From Salinicoccus kekensis (lineage in GTDB: Bacteria; Bacillota; Bacilli; Staphylococcales; Salinicoccaceae), in NCBI RefSeq assembly GCF_900220995.1, contig NZ_OBQF01000005.1:186001-250000 (forward strand): a stretch of 64,000 nt of DNA, written 5' to 3'. Below, piece after piece: positions 39,504 through 51,681 of the stretch. Within the stretch, counting starts at the first letter, position 1. Every line of letters starts with the position of its first letter. The translations under genes and the position numbers were made by a program. A model generated the notes under the pieces. That model was given only the letters and a program-made list of their open reading frames with translations. It did not search any database and was not told the origin of the DNA.

Positions 39504-41480
39504 ATGTTCAACATTATAGACAAGAAATTGATTTATATCCCGTTTGGAATAGCTGCGTTCCATATACTAGTGTTGAATATCTTTGTGATGGCCAATCACG
39601 TGCGTCTCGGCCTTATTGTACTGTTATTCAGCATCATTTTGATGCTTGCCGTATTCATGTACCTGGCGCGTTCGATCACAAGCAGCGAAGAACGTTCAAG
39701 GAAGATCGTCTACGGCATCGCCGGTTCACGGAAATATGCGGTCGATGAACTGCCTGCCGGCCTGATCCTCCTGAACGATGATGACGAAATCGATTATATG
39801 AATCCCCAGATACTGGAGGAACTGACCGAAGAAAAGATCGGTGAACCGATCAACCGGATCTTCTCAAACATCATGACCGCACTCAAGGCGAACAACATGA
39901 AAGTGATCGAGTCCTCCCATAACGGGAAGGACTACCGGATCTTCTGGGAAGAGGAGCACAAGGCGCTCCATCTGCTCGACATCAGCAAGCAGCGGCAGCT
40001 GGAGAACCGTGTGGAGGAAAAGACGCCGGTCATCGGCATCCTTTATCTGGATAACTACGATGAAGTCACCCAGAACATGAGTGAGGCTTTAAAGAGTGAG
40101 CTGAACAACTCGGTCACCAATACGATCAATGACTGGGCGGACCGCCATCACGTCTACATCAGGCGTTTCTCACAGGACAGGTTCATCATCGTCCTGAACT
40201 CCAAAATACTGAAGGATATCGAGGAGACGCGGTTCAACCTGCTGGATGAAGTCCGCGACCGTTCCGATGAGATCGGCGTGCAGATCACGCTCAGCATCGG
40301 CATCGGGGAAGGCACAGATGAGTTCATCGAGATCGGCGAGCTCGCCCAGTCCTCCCTCGACCTTGCGCTCGGCCGCGGCGGTGACCAGGTGGCCATCAAG
40401 GCGGCAAACGGCAACGCACGGTTCTACGGCGGCAAGACCGACCCGATGGAAAAACGCACACGCGTCAAAGCACGCGTCGTCGCCCACGCGCTCCGGGACA
40501 TCCTGCTTGAGGGGGACAATGTGCTCATCATGGGCCATAAACGCCCCGATATGGATTCGCTCGGCGCTTCCCTCGGAATCGCGAGGCTTGCTTCAATGAA
40601 CGACATAGAAGCGCGTATCATTTTAAACGAGGAAGACATAGATGATACCATGCAGAGGGTGATGAATGAAGTCATCGAGCGCGAGGAACTGATGGAGAAA
40701 TTCGTGACCAGCGAGGATGCATGGGATTTGATGAATCCGAAGACGACGGTCGTCGTCGTGGATACGCACCGTCCGGCGATGGTCCTTGATGAGGACATAC
40801 TGAACAAGGCGACCCGCAAAGTGGTCATCGACCATCACAGGCGCGGGGATGACATCATCTCCAATCCCCTCCTCGTCTATATGGAGCCGTATGCATCCAG
40901 TGCAAGCGAACTGGTGGCCGAACTGATCGAATACCAGAACGTCGAGAAGCGGCTGTCGCGCATCGAGGCGACGGTGATGCTGACGGGGATCATCGTCGAT
41001 ACGCGGAACTACACGCTGCGCACGGGTTCAAGGACATTCGATGCCGCAAGCTTCCTGAGGAGCCACGGCGCGGACCCGGTGCTTGCCCAGACGTTCCTGA
41101 AAGACGATATCGATACATTCATCGCACGGAGCGACCTGATCAAATCGGCGGAAATCCTCGACAACGGCGTCGCCATCGTCAAATCCGATGCATCGATGAG
41201 CTATCATCCGGTGACGGTCGCACAGGCGGCCGACCAGCTGTTACAGATCGAAGGCGTCAAGGCATCGTTCGTCATGGCATACCGCGAAGATGATTCGGTC
41301 GGCATCTCCGCACGCTCATTCGGCGAGATCAACGTCCAGCTCGTCATGGAGGCACTCGGCGGCGGCGGCCATCTGACGAATGCGGCGACCCGCATCCAGG
41401 ACCGCCCGATCGACCTTGTATATGAAGATTTAGTGAAAGCAATCGACGAAGCTTTAGAAAACAGGAGTGAAGAAGAATGA
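39504..41480 (+). CDS. gdpP: Cyclic-di-AMP phosphodiesterase GdpP
   Basis: Membrane-bound enzyme that hydrolyses c-di-AMP. The 658-residue protein has two N-terminal helices ([19 protein letters not shown] and the next), a degenerate PAS domain ([19 protein letters not shown]), a degenerate GGDEF domain ([14 protein letters not shown]) and the catalytic DHH-DHHA1 module: [31 protein letters not shown] and [11 protein letters not shown]. The ATG at 39504 is preferred to the GTG at 39495, because AAGGA would be too close to the GTG. It overlaps rplI by four bases. GdpP loss is known to raise beta-lactam tolerance in staphylococci, relevant given the MecA-like PBP here. Confidence 0.95.
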   Translation: MFNIIDKKLIYIPFGIAAFHILVLNIFVMANHVRLGLIVLLFSIILMLAVFMYLARSITSSEERSRKIVYGIAGSRKYAVDELPAGLILLNDDDEIDYMNPQILEELTEEKIGEPINRIFSNIMTALKANNMKVIESSHNGKDYRIFWEEEHKALHLLDISKQRQLENRVEEKTPVIGILYLDNYDEVTQNMSEALKSELNNSVTNTINDWADRHHVYIRRFSQDRFIIVLNSKILKDIEETRFNLLDEVRDRSDEIGVQITLSIGIGEGTDEFIEIGELAQSSLDLALGRGGDQVAIKAANGNARFYGGKTDPMEKRTRVKARVVAHALRDILLEGDNVLIMGHKRPDMDSLGASLGIARLASMNDIEARIILNEEDIDDTMQRVMNEVIEREELMEKFVTSEDAWDLMNPKTTVVVVDTHRPAMVLDEDILNKATRKVVIDHHRRGDDIISNPLLVYMEPYASSASELVAELIEYQNVEKRLSRIEATVMLTGIIVDTRNYTLRTGSRTFDAASFLRSHGADPVLAQTFLKDDIDTFIARSDLIKSAEILDNGVAIVKSDASMSYHPVTVAQAADQLLQIEGVKASFVMAYREDDSVGISARSFGEINVQLVMEALGGGGHLTNAATRIQDRPIDLVYEDLVKAIDEALENRSEEE

Positions 41481-41923
41481 AAGTAATTTTGTTGAGTGAT
41501 GTAAAAAACCAGGGTAAAAAAGGTGAAGTCAAAGAAGTCGCAACAGGTTATGCACAGAACTTCCTGATCAAAAAAGGCCTTGCCGAAGAAGCGACGCCTG
41601 CCAACCTCGAGAAGCTCAAAAAGCACAAAGATCAGGTTGCACAGGAAAAGGAGCAGGAGCTCGTGGACGCACAGCTTCTGAAAACGGAGCTTGAGTCCAA
41701 AGAAGTGGAAATAAAGACCAAGTCCGGCGAAGACGGCCGCCTGTTCGGTTCCATCAGCTCGAAGCAGGTTGTCGATGCGTTCGAAAAACAGCACAACCTT
41801 AAGATCGACAAGCGGAAATTGAACATGGACCAGCCGCTCAAAAGCCTCGGCTACCATAAAATGAAGGCGAAACTTCATCCGGAAGTTGAAGCTGAGATCA
41901 AAGTCCACGTTGTTGAACAGTAA
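41477..41923 (+). CDS. rplI: 50S ribosomal protein L9
   Basis: Large-subunit protein with two globular domains joined by a long helix. The 148-residue product begins [20 protein letters not shown], followed by [13 protein letters not shown] (signature), the connecting helix [20 protein letters not shown], and the C-terminal [19 protein letters not shown]. Start overlaps the gdpP stop by four bases; dnaC follows after 26 bases. Confidence 0.97.
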   Translation: MKVILLSDVKNQGKKGEVKEVATGYAQNFLIKKGLAEEATPANLEKLKKHKDQVAQEKEQELVDAQLLKTELESKEVEIKTKSGEDGRLFGSISSKQVVDAFEKQHNLKIDKRKLNMDQPLKSLGYHKMKAKLHPEVEAEIKVHVVEQ

Positions 41924-41949
41924 TATGCACAGTAAAGGAGGGATTGATT

Positions 41950-43338
<1,389 letters not shown>

Positions 43339-43339
43339 A

Positions 43340-43385
43340 ATGCGAATGTTTTTATAGGGTGTCTATAAAAACGTTCGTATTTTTT
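43340..43385 (+). terminator. Intrinsic terminator after dnaC
   Basis: A long stem, ATGCGAATGTTTTTATAG with CTATAAAAACGTTCGTAT (43340-43380), one mismatch, then TTTTTT. Confidence 0.92.
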
Positions 43386-43386
43386 G

Positions 43387-43415
43387 TTGCATCTTGCATG
43401 CTATATTGGTAGAAT
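43387..43415 (+). promoter_or_regulatory. Sigma-A promoter of purA
   Basis: TTGCAT (43387-43392), 17 bases, TAGAAT (43410-43415), 38 bases before the start codon, immediately after the dnaC terminator. Confidence 0.65.
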
Positions 43416-43452
43416 GTAACGGTATTCTATTGAATAAATTGGAGGCTCTTAA

Positions 43453-44739
43453 ATGTCTGGTACAGTAGTGGTTGGAACGCAGTGGGGAGACGAAGGTAAA
43501 GGGAAGATAACGGATTTCCTGTCGGAGGATGCAAACATCATTGCACGTTTTTCCGGCGGCAACAACGCGGGTCACACGATTCAGTTCGGCGGGGAGACTT
43601 ATAAACTGCATCTCGTGCCGTCGGGTATATTTTACGATGATAAGCTGTCCCTGATCGGCAACGGCGTGGTCGTCGATCCATTATCCCTGATCAAGGAGCT
43701 GGATGGCCTGATCGAACGCGGCATCGATGTCGACAACCTGCGCATCTCCAACAGGGCTCAGGTCATTCTGCCGTATCATCTTGCACAGGATGAGCTGGAA
43801 GAAGAAGAACGCGGTGCAAACAAGATCGGTACGACAAAGCGCGGCATCGGCCCGTGCTATGTGGACAAAGTGCAGCGCATCGGCATCCGCATGGCCGACC
43901 TCATAGACGATGAAGTGTTCAAGAAGCGTCTGGATGAGAACCTGAAGATCAAGAATAAAACGCTCAAAGCCCTGTACGGTCATGACGGTTTTGACTTCGA
44001 GGACATCTACATCCCCTACCGGGAAGCGGCGAAACGTCTCGCACCTTATGTGGCAGATACTGCGAAGATCCTTGACGATGCCTTCCAAAATGATGAAAAA
44101 GTTTTATTTGAAGGTGCACAGGGTGTGATGCTCGATGTCGACCACGGCACGTATCCATTCGTGACTTCAAGCAACCCGATCGCAGGGAACGTCACCGTCG
44201 GCTGCGGCGTCGGCCCGACAAACGTGAAGAATATCGTCGGTGTGTGCAAAGCGTATACATCGCGCGTCGGCGACGGGCCCTTCCCGACCGAGCTGTTCGA
44301 TGACCAGGGAGAGCACATCCGTGAAGTCGGCCGTGAATACGGTACGACGACCGGACGTCCGCGCCGCGTCGGCTGGTTCGATACGGTCGTCGTCCGCCAT
44401 TCAAGACGCGTGAGCGGCATCACCGATCTTTCGTTGAACTCGATTGACGTACTGAGCGGCCTTGAGACGGTCAAACTCTGCACCGCCTATGAAATCGACG
44501 GCAAGGAGATCACCGAATACCCTGCCACACTCGATGCACTCGAGCGTGCAAAACCGGTATACAAAGAAATGCCGGGCTGGAGCGAAGACATCACAGGCGT
44601 CAAACACCTGGATGAGCTCCCTGAGAACGCGCTCAACTACCTGCGCGAAATCGAAAGACTGTGTGATGTGAAAGTGTCGATCTTCAGTGTCGGCCCGGAC
44701 CGCACACAGACTAACCTTTTGAAGGATTTCTGGAAATAG
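43453..44739 (+). CDS. purA: Adenylosuccinate synthetase
   Basis: Converts IMP and aspartate to adenylosuccinate using GTP, the first committed step to AMP. The 428-residue protein starts [20 protein letters not shown] (P-loop-like GDEGKGK), then NAGHTI (catalytic His), [34 protein letters not shown] and [18 protein letters not shown] lies eight bases upstream. It has its own promoter and terminator. Confidence 0.98.
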   Translation: MSGTVVVGTQWGDEGKGKITDFLSEDANIIARFSGGNNAGHTIQFGGETYKLHLVPSGIFYDDKLSLIGNGVVVDPLSLIKELDGLIERGIDVDNLRISNRAQVILPYHLAQDELEEEERGANKIGTTKRGIGPCYVDKVQRIGIRMADLIDDEVFKKRLDENLKIKNKTLKALYGHDGFDFEDIYIPYREAAKRLAPYVADTAKILDDAFQNDEKVLFEGAQGVMLDVDHGTYPFVTSSNPIAGNVTVGCGVGPTNVKNIVGVCKAYTSRVGDGPFPTELFDDQGEHIREVGREYGTTTGRPRRVGWFDTVVVRHSRRVSGITDLSLNSIDVLSGLETVKLCTAYEIDGKEITEYPATLDALERAKPVYKEMPGWSEDITGVKHLDELPENALNYLREIERLCDVKVSIFSVGPDRTQTNLLKDFWK

Positions 44740-44751
44740 GATTTTGAATCG

Positions 44752-44777
44752 GACCCGCTGCTGCGGGTCTTTTTTTG
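44752..44777 (+). terminator. Intrinsic terminator of purA
   Basis: GACCCGC (44752-44758), GCGGGTC (44763-44769), then eight T, 13 bases after the stop. Confidence 0.93.
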
Positions 44778-44786
44778 TTTTTGGTG

Positions 44787-44923
44787 AATTCGATTAAGTT
44801 TGCGATTTTGTGTGACTTAATCGAATTTGTCCTCGCATTTCGATTAACTTGGCGATTTAGCGTGACTTAATCGAATTTACCTCCGCATTTCGATTAACTC
44901 CCTGATTTCCCGAAACTTAATCG
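44787..44923. repeat. Tandem hairpin array 3, three units, period 50 bp
   Basis: CGATTAA starts at 44791, 44841 and 44891 and the matching ACTTAATCG at 44815, 44865 and 44915, an exact 50-base period. The first unit has a perfect 13-base inverted repeat AATTCGATTAAGT/ACTTAATCGAATT around 15 bases; the others keep 7-9 pairs. Units are joined by TGTCCTCGCATT-like sequence. It lies directly after the purA terminator in a 330-base stretch without genes. From about 44940 to 45000 the plus strand is almost pure pyrimidine plus A, with no other signal seen. Confidence 0.88.
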
Positions 44924-45055
44924 ATTCCAGCCCACAGCCGAATAAACTCCTCCACCCTCCCCGTCATCCATCTCCCCCACCCACCTCCAAACCGCAAAAG
45001 TTTCACAACAAAACAGCCAAAACTAAAAAAATCTCATAAATTCTTCATAATCAAC

Positions 45056-45085
45056 TTGAAATCAAAAATGCTTTCATGTTATAAT
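45056..45085 (+). promoter_or_regulatory. Promoter of the tRNA-Glu/tRNA-Asp pair
   Basis: TTGAAA (45056-45061), 18 bases, TATAAT (45080-45085) with an extended TGT before the -10; 22 bases upstream of tRNA-Glu. Confidence 0.7.
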
Positions 45086-45107
45086 CAATCTTGTGCCATA
45101 TGATGAT

Positions 45108-45179
45108 GGCCCGTTGGTCAAGCGGTTAAGACACCGCCCTTTCACGGCGGTAACACGGGTTCGAATCCCGTACGGGTCA
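45108..45179 (+). tRNA. tRNA-Glu (anticodon TTC)
   Basis: Cloverleaf visible: acceptor GGCCCGT with ACGGGTC (one G-U), D arm TGGTCAAGCGGTTAAGACA, anticodon stem CCGCC/GGCGG with loop CTTTCAC giving anticodon TTC, and T arm ACGGGTTCGAATCCCGT. 72 bases; CCA is not encoded. Confidence 0.96.
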
Positions 45180-45218
45180 CTTTTTTACAATTTCATAAAC
45201 TGACATCTTTAATGATAT

Positions 45219-45291
45219 GGTCCCGTGGTGTAGCGGTTAACATGCCTGCCTGTCACGCAGGAGATCGCGGGTTCAATTCCCGTCGGGACCG
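45219..45291 (+). tRNA. tRNA-Asp (anticodon GTC)
   Basis: Acceptor GGTCCCG with CGGGACC, D arm TGGTGTAGCGGTTAACA, anticodon stem CCTGC/GCAGG with loop CTGTCAC giving anticodon GTC, T arm GCGGGTTCAATTCCCGT. 73 bases; discriminator G; CCA is not encoded. It lies 39 bases after tRNA-Glu in the same transcript. Confidence 0.96.
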
Positions 45292-45300
45292 TCTTCAGAA

Positions 45301-45331
45301 AGTCATCAACATAATTGTTGGTGACTTTTTT
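45301..45331 (+). terminator. Intrinsic terminator of the tRNA pair
   Basis: AGTCATCAAC (45301-45310) and GTTGGTGACT (45317-45326), one mismatch, then six T. Confidence 0.85.
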
Positions 45332-45462
45332 GTAATCTCCAATTTTCTGGATGATGGATAAATTCATTCAAAAATGATACATTATGAATGGGTAATTTTA
45401 TAATTTGGCCATTAATGTGAAAGAAATATCAATATAACCGATAATTAAAGTGAGGGAAGATA

Positions 45463-46164
45463 ATGCCAAAAAAAATAGTGGTCGTCGATGATGAACGTCC
45501 AATTGCGGACATACTGGAATTCAACCTGGAAAAGGAAGGGTATGAGGTCCACAGTGCATATGACGGTAATGATGCACTCGAGCTTATCCTGGAAGTGGTT
45601 CCGGATATAGTGCTCCTGGATATCATGCTGCCGGGCATGGACGGCATGGAAGTCTGCCGTGAAGTCAGGAAGAAACATGATATGCCGATCATCATGCTGA
45701 CGGCAAAGGACTCCGAAATCGATAAAGTGCTCGGGCTTGAACTTGGCGCGGATGATTATGTCACCAAGCCTTTCTCGACGAGGGAACTGATTGCGAGGGT
45801 CAAGGCGAACCTGCGGCGCAACACCGCCCAGGCGAAAGTCGAAGAAGAACCTGAAAACAATAATATACAGATCAAGGACATCACGATCATCCCGGAATCG
45901 TATGCGATCAAGAAAAACGGTGAAAGCATCGACCTGACGCACCGGGAATTCGAGCTGTTCCATTATCTGACCCAGCACATCTCCCAGGTGATGACACGTG
46001 AACACCTGCTTGAGACTGTATGGGGCTATGACTATTTCGGGGATGTGCGGACGGTCGATGTGACTGTGCGCCGCCTGCGGGAGAAGATTGAAGATGATCC
46101 TTCCCATCCGGAATATCTGATGACACGCAGAGGTGTGGGATACTTTATCCAAGGCACCGAATAA
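45463..46164 (+). CDS. walR: Response regulator WalR (YycF)
   Basis: OmpR-family response regulator of the essential WalRK system that adjusts cell-wall hydrolases. The 233-residue protein has a receiver domain with [12 protein letters not shown] and phospho-acceptor D53 in [11 protein letters not shown], the conserved K in [13 protein letters not shown], and a winged-helix domain ([36 protein letters not shown]). GAGGGAAG precedes the ATG. First gene of walRKHIJ; no clear promoter could be picked in the AT-rich 130 bases upstream. Confidence 0.97.
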   Translation: MPKKIVVVDDERPIADILEFNLEKEGYEVHSAYDGNDALELILEVVPDIVLLDIMLPGMDGMEVCREVRKKHDMPIIMLTAKDSEIDKVLGLELGADDYVTKPFSTRELIARVKANLRRNTAQAKVEEEPENNNIQIKDITIIPESYAIKKNGESIDLTHREFELFHYLTQHISQVMTREHLLETVWGYDYFGDVRTVDVTVRRLREKIEDDPSHPEYLMTRRGVGYFIQGTE

Positions 46165-46177
46165 AGGAGCATAATAT

Positions 46178-48019
46178 ATGAAGCAGTTTTTAAGAAATCT
46201 GCAATCCCTGCATATTAAATTGGTCATTATATATGTGCTCCTGATCGTCATCGGGATGCAGATCATCGGTTTGTATTTTACAAACACCCTTGAACGTGAA
46301 CTGACCGAAAATTTCCAGGATAACATCGAAACACAGGTGGATCTCATCGATACGAGGATTCAGGAGTTACATACCGAATATCAGGATGATCTGGGCACAT
46401 TGAGTGAGGAAGTCCAGAGTCTGTTGTCCGAATTCGGGAACCGTCCTGAAATCGATGAGATCCGTTTTATAAACAGCGACAATATCCTGGTCGCCACCAC
46501 CCGCATTTCGAACGAACCGAATATCGGTTCGCGCATCAACGAGCCTTTGACCCGGGAAGCAATATCCACGGGTTCAAGGAATGACGAGATATTCGTCAAT
46601 GTCAATCAGGATAATCAGCGCACATGGCTGCTCAACCATCCGGTCGTGAACAACGGCCAGGTGCTGGGTGCGGTTTACGTTTCCTCGAATATCGAAACCG
46701 TCTATCAGCAGCTCGAGGCGATCAACAATACATTCATCATCGCAACCATCATCTCCCTGATCATCACAAGCATCCTCGGCATCTTCATAGCCAGGACCAT
46801 CACCAAACCGATCACGGATATGAGGAACCAGGCGCTGATGATGTCGGAGGGCGATTACACTTCCAGGGTTAAAATCTACAGTAATGATGAGATTGGCGAA
46901 CTCGCCGGCTCCTTCAACATCCTGTCGAAACGCGTCCAGGAAGCTCAGGCCAACACCGAAAGTGAAAGGAAGCGCCTGGATTCGGTCATCACGAACATGT
47001 CGGAAGGGATCATTGCGACCGACCGCAAAGGCCGGATCACGGTCATCAACGAGATGGCGCTCGATATGCTGAACATACCTAAGGATGAAGATCTCCACGG
47101 GAAGAATATGCTGAAAATACTGAGGCTCGACGAGGAGATGACGCTTGAAGACATCCAGGAGATGAATGAAAGCCAGCTCCTCTTTACAGACAGTGATTAT
47201 GAAGCAGCCATACGGGCAAACTTCTCGACCATATATAAAGATACAGGATTCATGAACGGTTATATCGCCGTACTCCACGATGTGACGGAGCAGGAGAGGA
47301 TCGACAACGAACGCCGCGAGTTCGTGGCGAATGTATCCCATGAACTCCGCACACCGCTGACTTCGATGCGCTCCTACATCGAGGCACTGCAGGAAGGTGC
47401 ATGGCAGGATGACCAGCTCGCCCCGCGCTTCCTCAGCGTTACACGGGATGAGACCGACCGCATGATCCGCCTTGTGGAGGATCTGCTCCAGTTATCCAGG
47501 ATGGATAACGAAGCCGAAGAGATCAATAAAGAAATCGTCGATTTCAACATGTTCTTAAACCGGATCATCGACCGCTTCGAAATGACGCACAAGGGCGAGG
47601 TCGAATTCATCCGGAATATACCGGATACTGCGATGTTCTCAGAGATCGCCATGGATAAGATGAGCCAGGTGCTGGATAACGTCATATCGAATGCGATCAA
47701 ATATTCGAACAGGGAAAACAAACGCGTGGAATTTCATGTGAAACAAAACGTCCTGTTCAACCGTATGACCATCCGCATAAAGGATAACGGGATGGGCATC
47801 CCGGCCAACAAAGTCGACCGCATATTCGAGCGTTTCTACCGGGTGGACAAGGCGCGTGCACGCAAAAAAGGCGGCACAGGCCTCGGTCTCGCCATCTCCA
47901 AGGAGATCGTAGAGGCGCATAACGGACGTATCTGGGCCAACAGTCTGGAGGGGGAAGGCACGACGATATTCATCAATCTGCCGTGTGAGACACTCGGAGA
48001 GGATGGTTGGGATGAATAA
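46178..48019 (+). CDS. walK: Sensor histidine kinase WalK (YycG)
   Basis: Membrane sensor partner of WalR. The 613-residue protein has two membrane helices (about residues 11-31 and 182-203) around an extracytoplasmic PAS-like domain, a HAMP domain ([20 protein letters not shown]), a cytoplasmic PAS domain ([20 protein letters not shown]), a HisKA region with H388 in [14 protein letters not shown], and the ATPase motifs [11 protein letters not shown] and [19 protein letters not shown]. Follows walR by 13 bases and overlaps walH by eight. Confidence 0.97.
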   Translation: MKQFLRNLQSLHIKLVIIYVLLIVIGMQIIGLYFTNTLERELTENFQDNIETQVDLIDTRIQELHTEYQDDLGTLSEEVQSLLSEFGNRPEIDEIRFINSDNILVATTRISNEPNIGSRINEPLTREAISTGSRNDEIFVNVNQDNQRTWLLNHPVVNNGQVLGAVYVSSNIETVYQQLEAINNTFIIATIISLIITSILGIFIARTITKPITDMRNQALMMSEGDYTSRVKIYSNDEIGELAGSFNILSKRVQEAQANTESERKRLDSVITNMSEGIIATDRKGRITVINEMALDMLNIPKDEDLHGKNMLKILRLDEEMTLEDIQEMNESQLLFTDSDYEAAIRANFSTIYKDTGFMNGYIAVLHDVTEQERIDNERREFVANVSHELRTPLTSMRSYIEALQEGAWQDDQLAPRFLSVTRDETDRMIRLVEDLLQLSRMDNEAEEINKEIVDFNMFLNRIIDRFEMTHKGEVEFIRNIPDTAMFSEIAMDKMSQVLDNVISNAIKYSNRENKRVEFHVKQNVLFNRMTIRIKDNGMGIPANKVDRIFERFYRVDKARARKKGGTGLGLAISKEIVEAHNGRIWANSLEGEGTTIFINLPCETLGEDGWDE

Positions 48020-49325
48020 GGAGAATGTGAAATCAGTCGTCCTCCTCCTACTCGTCATTTCAAGCCTTGTCCTCACCCTCATGGTATGGAGCTATCAGCC
48101 TGAATTCTCCGAAGTGGAGACCGAGATCGAAAGGACCGCCAACCTCGGCCCGGGCGAACCCGTGCCGTTCCAATCGGTGATGCGCGCCTACCAGCTCGTC
48201 TGGGTGAATGATGAAGATGTTCAGGGGACGATCGAAGAAGAAGCGGTCGTCGGCATACGCGAGTACATCGACGGGACGGAAATCACGGACATCGATGTCT
48301 ACAACAGCTTAAGCCGGCTGTCGCCGAGCAGGAACGAAGAGGACGATGAAGAATTCCTCATCGTGGATTATGCATCCGATATGCCGACCCACTCACTGTT
48401 CGAAGTGCTTGATTTCGAATATGAAGGTGATTATCCGGACTACAGCTATAACCGCATCATCGTGGATCTGGTTGAGCCGCAAGTCAACTTTTATCTGATC
48501 AATGAAGCGCTGGACAGGGTCGCCATCGCAAAGACCAATCTCGAAAGCGACTATTTGAAGTCTCTGCTTGAAGCGCACAGCGGCCTGTTCGAAGACTACA
48601 CGGCCGTGATCACCAACCAGCAGACATCCAACAATAAGACGGCGATTTACGGCCCCACCGCCCCCGGCGAGATGCCGGTCGAGACATTCCTGTACAATGT
48701 GCTCAGTGTGGACACCGTGAACAACATGCTGTTCCTGGATGATGAGTACACGATGGAAGGCAATGACGGGCCGTACGTATATGAGGGTGAATCGAACATC
48801 GCGACATACAACAGCGACTCATATGCCTACAGCTATAATAATCTGGAGGAATCCCTGACCGGCGGGAGCGATCCGCATCAGACGATTCAGCTCAGTTTTT
48901 ATTTCCTGAGGTCCCATATCGGGATCGATCAGCGGCATGTCCTGTTCGACTACATCGGTGATGAGAACAATTCGGTGTACCGCTCCTCGATGAACGGCCA
49001 TTTCGTCTTCAGTGACGAGATCTCCACGACGATCTCCGTCAAATACGGCGAACATGCCGTCTATGAATACGCAAGGCCCCTGATCCGGGTGAATGCCCAG
49101 GTACCGGGGTCGGAGAGCCGGGAGCTGCCGCCGATTGAAAATGTCAGATATGAAATCGCGTTGAATGAAAATTATGACCTGCAGCATGTGACGAAAATAA
49201 CGATCGGCTATAATATGGCGTTTTCGACAGCCGAAAATGAAATCAACGTCGTTCAATATACACCTTCCTGGTACGTCAAATATGACGGCCAGTGGATGAG
49301 GTTCGATGAAGGGAGCCTGAACTGA
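48012..49325 (+). CDS. walH: WalRK regulator WalH (YycH)
   Basis: Membrane-anchored extracytoplasmic protein that, with WalI, modulates WalK. The 437-residue product starts [20 protein letters not shown] with one hydrophobic anchor (residues 7-27) and a large outer domain with YycH-type sequence ending RFDEGSLN. The ATG at 48012 is chosen because GGAGAGG lies nine bases before it; earlier in-frame codons are inside or before that site. It overlaps walK by eight bases and its stop overlaps the walI start. Confidence 0.9.
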   Translation: MNKENVKSVVLLLLVISSLVLTLMVWSYQPEFSEVETEIERTANLGPGEPVPFQSVMRAYQLVWVNDEDVQGTIEEEAVVGIREYIDGTEITDIDVYNSLSRLSPSRNEEDDEEFLIVDYASDMPTHSLFEVLDFEYEGDYPDYSYNRIIVDLVEPQVNFYLINEALDRVAIAKTNLESDYLKSLLEAHSGLFEDYTAVITNQQTSNNKTAIYGPTAPGEMPVETFLYNVLSVDTVNNMLFLDDEYTMEGNDGPYVYEGESNIATYNSDSYAYSYNNLEESLTGGSDPHQTIQLSFYFLRSHIGIDQRHVLFDYIGDENNSVYRSSMNGHFVFSDEISTTISVKYGEHAVYEYARPLIRVNAQVPGSESRELPPIENVRYEIALNENYDLQHVTKITIGYNMAFSTAENEINVVQYTPSWYVKYDGQWMRFDEGSLN

Positions 49326-50095
49326 TGGATTGGAAATTGACTAAGTCCCTCTATATCGTCGTCTTCCTTCTGATGAATATCGCCCTGATTTATATATACA
49401 TGTATGAACACCGGGAGGCTGTGGATGAAATCGAGCAGTCGCCCGATATTTTAAGCCGCACGGACATCAATATGGAAAATATCGAAGGCTACGACCCTGT
49501 CGAGATGAATATACTGACCGGTACGATCGAGGATTTTACTACCGCGGACGACCTGCCCCCGGAGGTGGAGGCGGATGACCTGACCGGTACGAAGATCACT
49601 GTGGAGTTCGAGGAAAGCGGCCCGACGATGCTCGAGCAGAATCTCGAAAATTATACGGATGATTATGTTTACAGAGGGCAGGAGTACAAGTATGATGAAG
49701 TGATGAGTACACCCGAACAGTTCGTCTTCAACCAGGTATATGAAGATTTTCCGATCTTCAACCATGAGGCGGCACGGATCGTCTTCCGCGGCGAAGGCCG
49801 TCAGGTCAAAGTCATGGAACAGACCCGGCTGACGGACCTTGTGGAGAACGAGTACACCCTGGATCTCCCGGCCAAATCCCCGACGGAAGTGGTCGAGGAG
49901 CTGTATGAACTGGAGAAGATATCTGATGAAGCCGTAATCAATAAAGCCCGCCTCGGCTATTACATCATCCTCGCAGATGACGGCAACGTGATGCTGAGAC
50001 CTAAATGGGAGCTCGAGATCACGGATCAGGAACTGACCAAGACGATGTATGTGGATGCGACGACGGATTCAGGTGAAATAATTGAAAGTGAGTGA
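49325..50095 (+). CDS. walI: WalRK regulator WalI (YycI)
   Basis: A 256-residue partner of WalH with the same topology: [20 protein letters not shown] begins a single anchor (residues 6-26), followed by an outer domain ending in YVDATTDSGEIIESE. The start ATG overlaps the walH stop (TGATG). Family assignment rests on position, length and the typical N-terminus DWxxTKxxFIxxFLxLN-like pattern. It is followed directly by walJ. Confidence 0.9.
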   Translation: MDWKLTKSLYIVVFLLMNIALIYIYMYEHREAVDEIEQSPDILSRTDINMENIEGYDPVEMNILTGTIEDFTTADDLPPEVEADDLTGTKITVEFEESGPTMLEQNLENYTDDYVYRGQEYKYDEVMSTPEQFVFNQVYEDFPIFNHEAARIVFRGEGRQVKVMEQTRLTDLVENEYTLDLPAKSPTEVVEELYELEKISDEAVINKARLGYYIILADDGNVMLRPKWELEITDQELTKTMYVDATTDSGEIIESE

Positions 50096-50100
50096 GTGAC

Positions 50101-50889
50101 ATGAGAATGAGCGTGTTAGCCAGTGGATCATCAGGCAACAGCACTTATGTGGAAACAGAAAAAGGCAGCCTGCTCATCGACGTGGGACTGACGTGCAAAA
50201 GGATAGAAGAAGGGTTGAACCATATCGGCACCTCCCTTAATAATATAGATGCGATACTGATCACCCATGAACATTCCGATCATATAAAAGGCCTGAAAGT
50301 CATCGCGAAAAGGTATGATATACCGATCTTTGCGAATGCGCAGACATGGCTGCAGCTCGACCGGAAGAACATAGAAGTGCCTTCGGAGCAGAAGTTCCAT
50401 TTCAATCCGCTTGAGACGCGGGAGATCATCGGTATGGACGTCGAATCGTTCCACGTGTCCCACGATGCGATCGACCCGCAGTTCTATACATTCATGAAAG
50501 ACGGCAAGAAACTTTCCGTCCTCACCGATACGGGTTATGTATCCGATCAGATGAAAGGCATCATCAAAGAAAGCGACTGCTTCATATTCGAAAGCAACCA
50601 CGATGTGGACATGCTCAGGATGGGAAGATACCCCTGGGTGACGAAACAGCGTATCCTTTCGGATGTGGGCCACGTTTCAAATGAAGATGCGGCACATGCG
50701 ATGAAGGACGTCATCACGGACCGGACGAAGCGGATCTATTTGAGCCACCTGAGCCTCGACAACAACATCAAAGAGCTCGCCAAAATGAGCGTCGAGCAGA
50801 TATTGAACCAGTACGACATCGATACGGATAACGATATCCAGCTGCATCATACAGATAAGAACACCCCGACGGAGATTTATACCATCTGA
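50101..50889 (+). CDS. walJ: MBL-fold exonuclease-like protein WalJ (YycJ)
   Basis: Metallo-beta-lactamase-fold hydrolase of the YycJ/VicX group, implicated in DNA repair (5'-3' exonuclease in relatives). The 262-residue protein starts MRMSVLASGSSGNSTYVETE, has THEHSDHIKGL (metal-binding HxHxDH), DTGYVSDQM, FESNHDVDML and LSHLSLDNN. A GTG at 50092 is an alternative start, but the ATG at 50101 has better spacing to a ribosome-binding site. Last gene of walRKHIJ; htrA, which follows in some relatives, is absent. Confidence 0.93.
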   Translation: MRMSVLASGSSGNSTYVETEKGSLLIDVGLTCKRIEEGLNHIGTSLNNIDAILITHEHSDHIKGLKVIAKRYDIPIFANAQTWLQLDRKNIEVPSEQKFHFNPLETREIIGMDVESFHVSHDAIDPQFYTFMKDGKKLSVLTDTGYVSDQMKGIIKESDCFIFESNHDVDMLRMGRYPWVTKQRILSDVGHVSNEDAAHAMKDVITDRTKRIYLSHLSLDNNIKELAKMSVEQILNQYDIDTDNDIQLHHTDKNTPTEIYTI

Positions 50890-50948
50890 CTTACCCACAG
50901 GCTGTGGATAAACCCTGTTGATAACTGTGGATAAAAATATGCAGAAAC

Positions 50949-50981
50949 ACCGCATCTTAATGAGAGGATGCGGTTTTTTTT
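50949..50981 (+). terminator. Intrinsic terminator of walRKHIJ
   Basis: ACCGCATC (50949-50956) and GATGCGGT (50967-50974), then eight T. Confidence 0.9.
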
Positions 50982-51171
50982 ATTTGAAAAACCTGTTATA
51001 CCAGGCTTCCGGCGTATCTTTTCCAGAGTCTGAAAATGAATATGCACCATCACCCGCAGCGTTATCCACAGAATATTGTAACATCTGTGGGTAAAGTATA
51101 TTTTTTGTGAATAGTTTGATAAGATTGTGGATAAGTGAATGAATGATTAAAAACTTATTGGAGGAATTGAA

Positions 51172-51519
51172 ATGGCGACTTTACCGAACTGTCCGAGCTG
51201 TGATTCGGAATATACGTATGAAGACAGCGGATTGCTCGTGTGCCCGATGTGCGGTCATGAATGGACGAAAGCATCCGAACTGGAAGCCGAGGAAGAGGCC
51301 CTTGTGAAGGATGCGAACGGGAATGTGCTGAATGACGGGGACAATGTGTCCGTCATCAAAGATCTGAAAGTGAAAGGCTCTTCAAATGTCATCAAGCAGG
51401 GGACGAAAATCAAGGGAATCCGCCTTGTCGACCCGGATGACGGGCATGACCTCGACTGCAAAGTGCCGGGTTTCGGCAAGATGGCATTGAAATCTGCCTT
51501 CGTCAAAAAGATAGACTGA
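51172..51519 (+). CDS. PhnA/YjdM-family zinc-ribbon protein
   Basis: A 115-residue soluble protein with an N-terminal zinc ribbon ([13 protein letters not shown] and [10 protein letters not shown], four cysteines) and the C-terminal PhnA domain ([37 protein letters not shown]). The family was named for alkylphosphonate use but no phosphonate genes are near, and its real function is unknown. GGAGG precedes the ATG at eight bases. It stands alone between two sets of DnaA boxes. Confidence 0.9.
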   Translation: MATLPNCPSCDSEYTYEDSGLLVCPMCGHEWTKASELEAEEEALVKDANGNVLNDGDNVSVIKDLKVKGSSNVIKQGTKIKGIRLVDPDDGHDLDCKVPGFGKMALKSAFVKKID

Positions 51520-51681
51520 AGATATTTCGATGAAGTTATCCACAGAATATTGTGAGCAACCTGTGCAAAACTGTGGATAACTGTGAAAAAATCGTGGATA
51601 AGGCGAGTGGAACCCGCATGAATAGGGTTTTCATTCGCTTTTATGTTTTAATGTAAGTAATAAATATAAGTGGTGATGCAT

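Larger units (their letters stand above)
50891..51601. other. Second DnaA-box cluster around the PhnA-type gene
   Basis: Perfect DnaA boxes at 50903, 50926, 51062, 51126, 51536 and 51572, near matches at 50891 (TTACCCACA) and 51593 (CGTGGATAA). All lie outside genes, in the two gaps flanking 51172-51519, about 29 kb from oriC. A 19-base block beginning GTTATCCACAGAATATT is present in both gaps (51061-51079 and 51535-51553). No AT-rich unwinding zone or DnaA-trio follows. Such clusters in B. subtilis titrate DnaA and restrain initiation; the same role is inferred here. Confidence 0.75.

Noticed and set aside
47730-47745. parS-like sequence AATTTCATGTGAAACA inside walK
   Set aside because: It matches TGTTTCACGTGAAACA at 13 of 16 positions but the central CACGTG is changed to CATGTG, and it is within codons of walK; not enough for a parS call.
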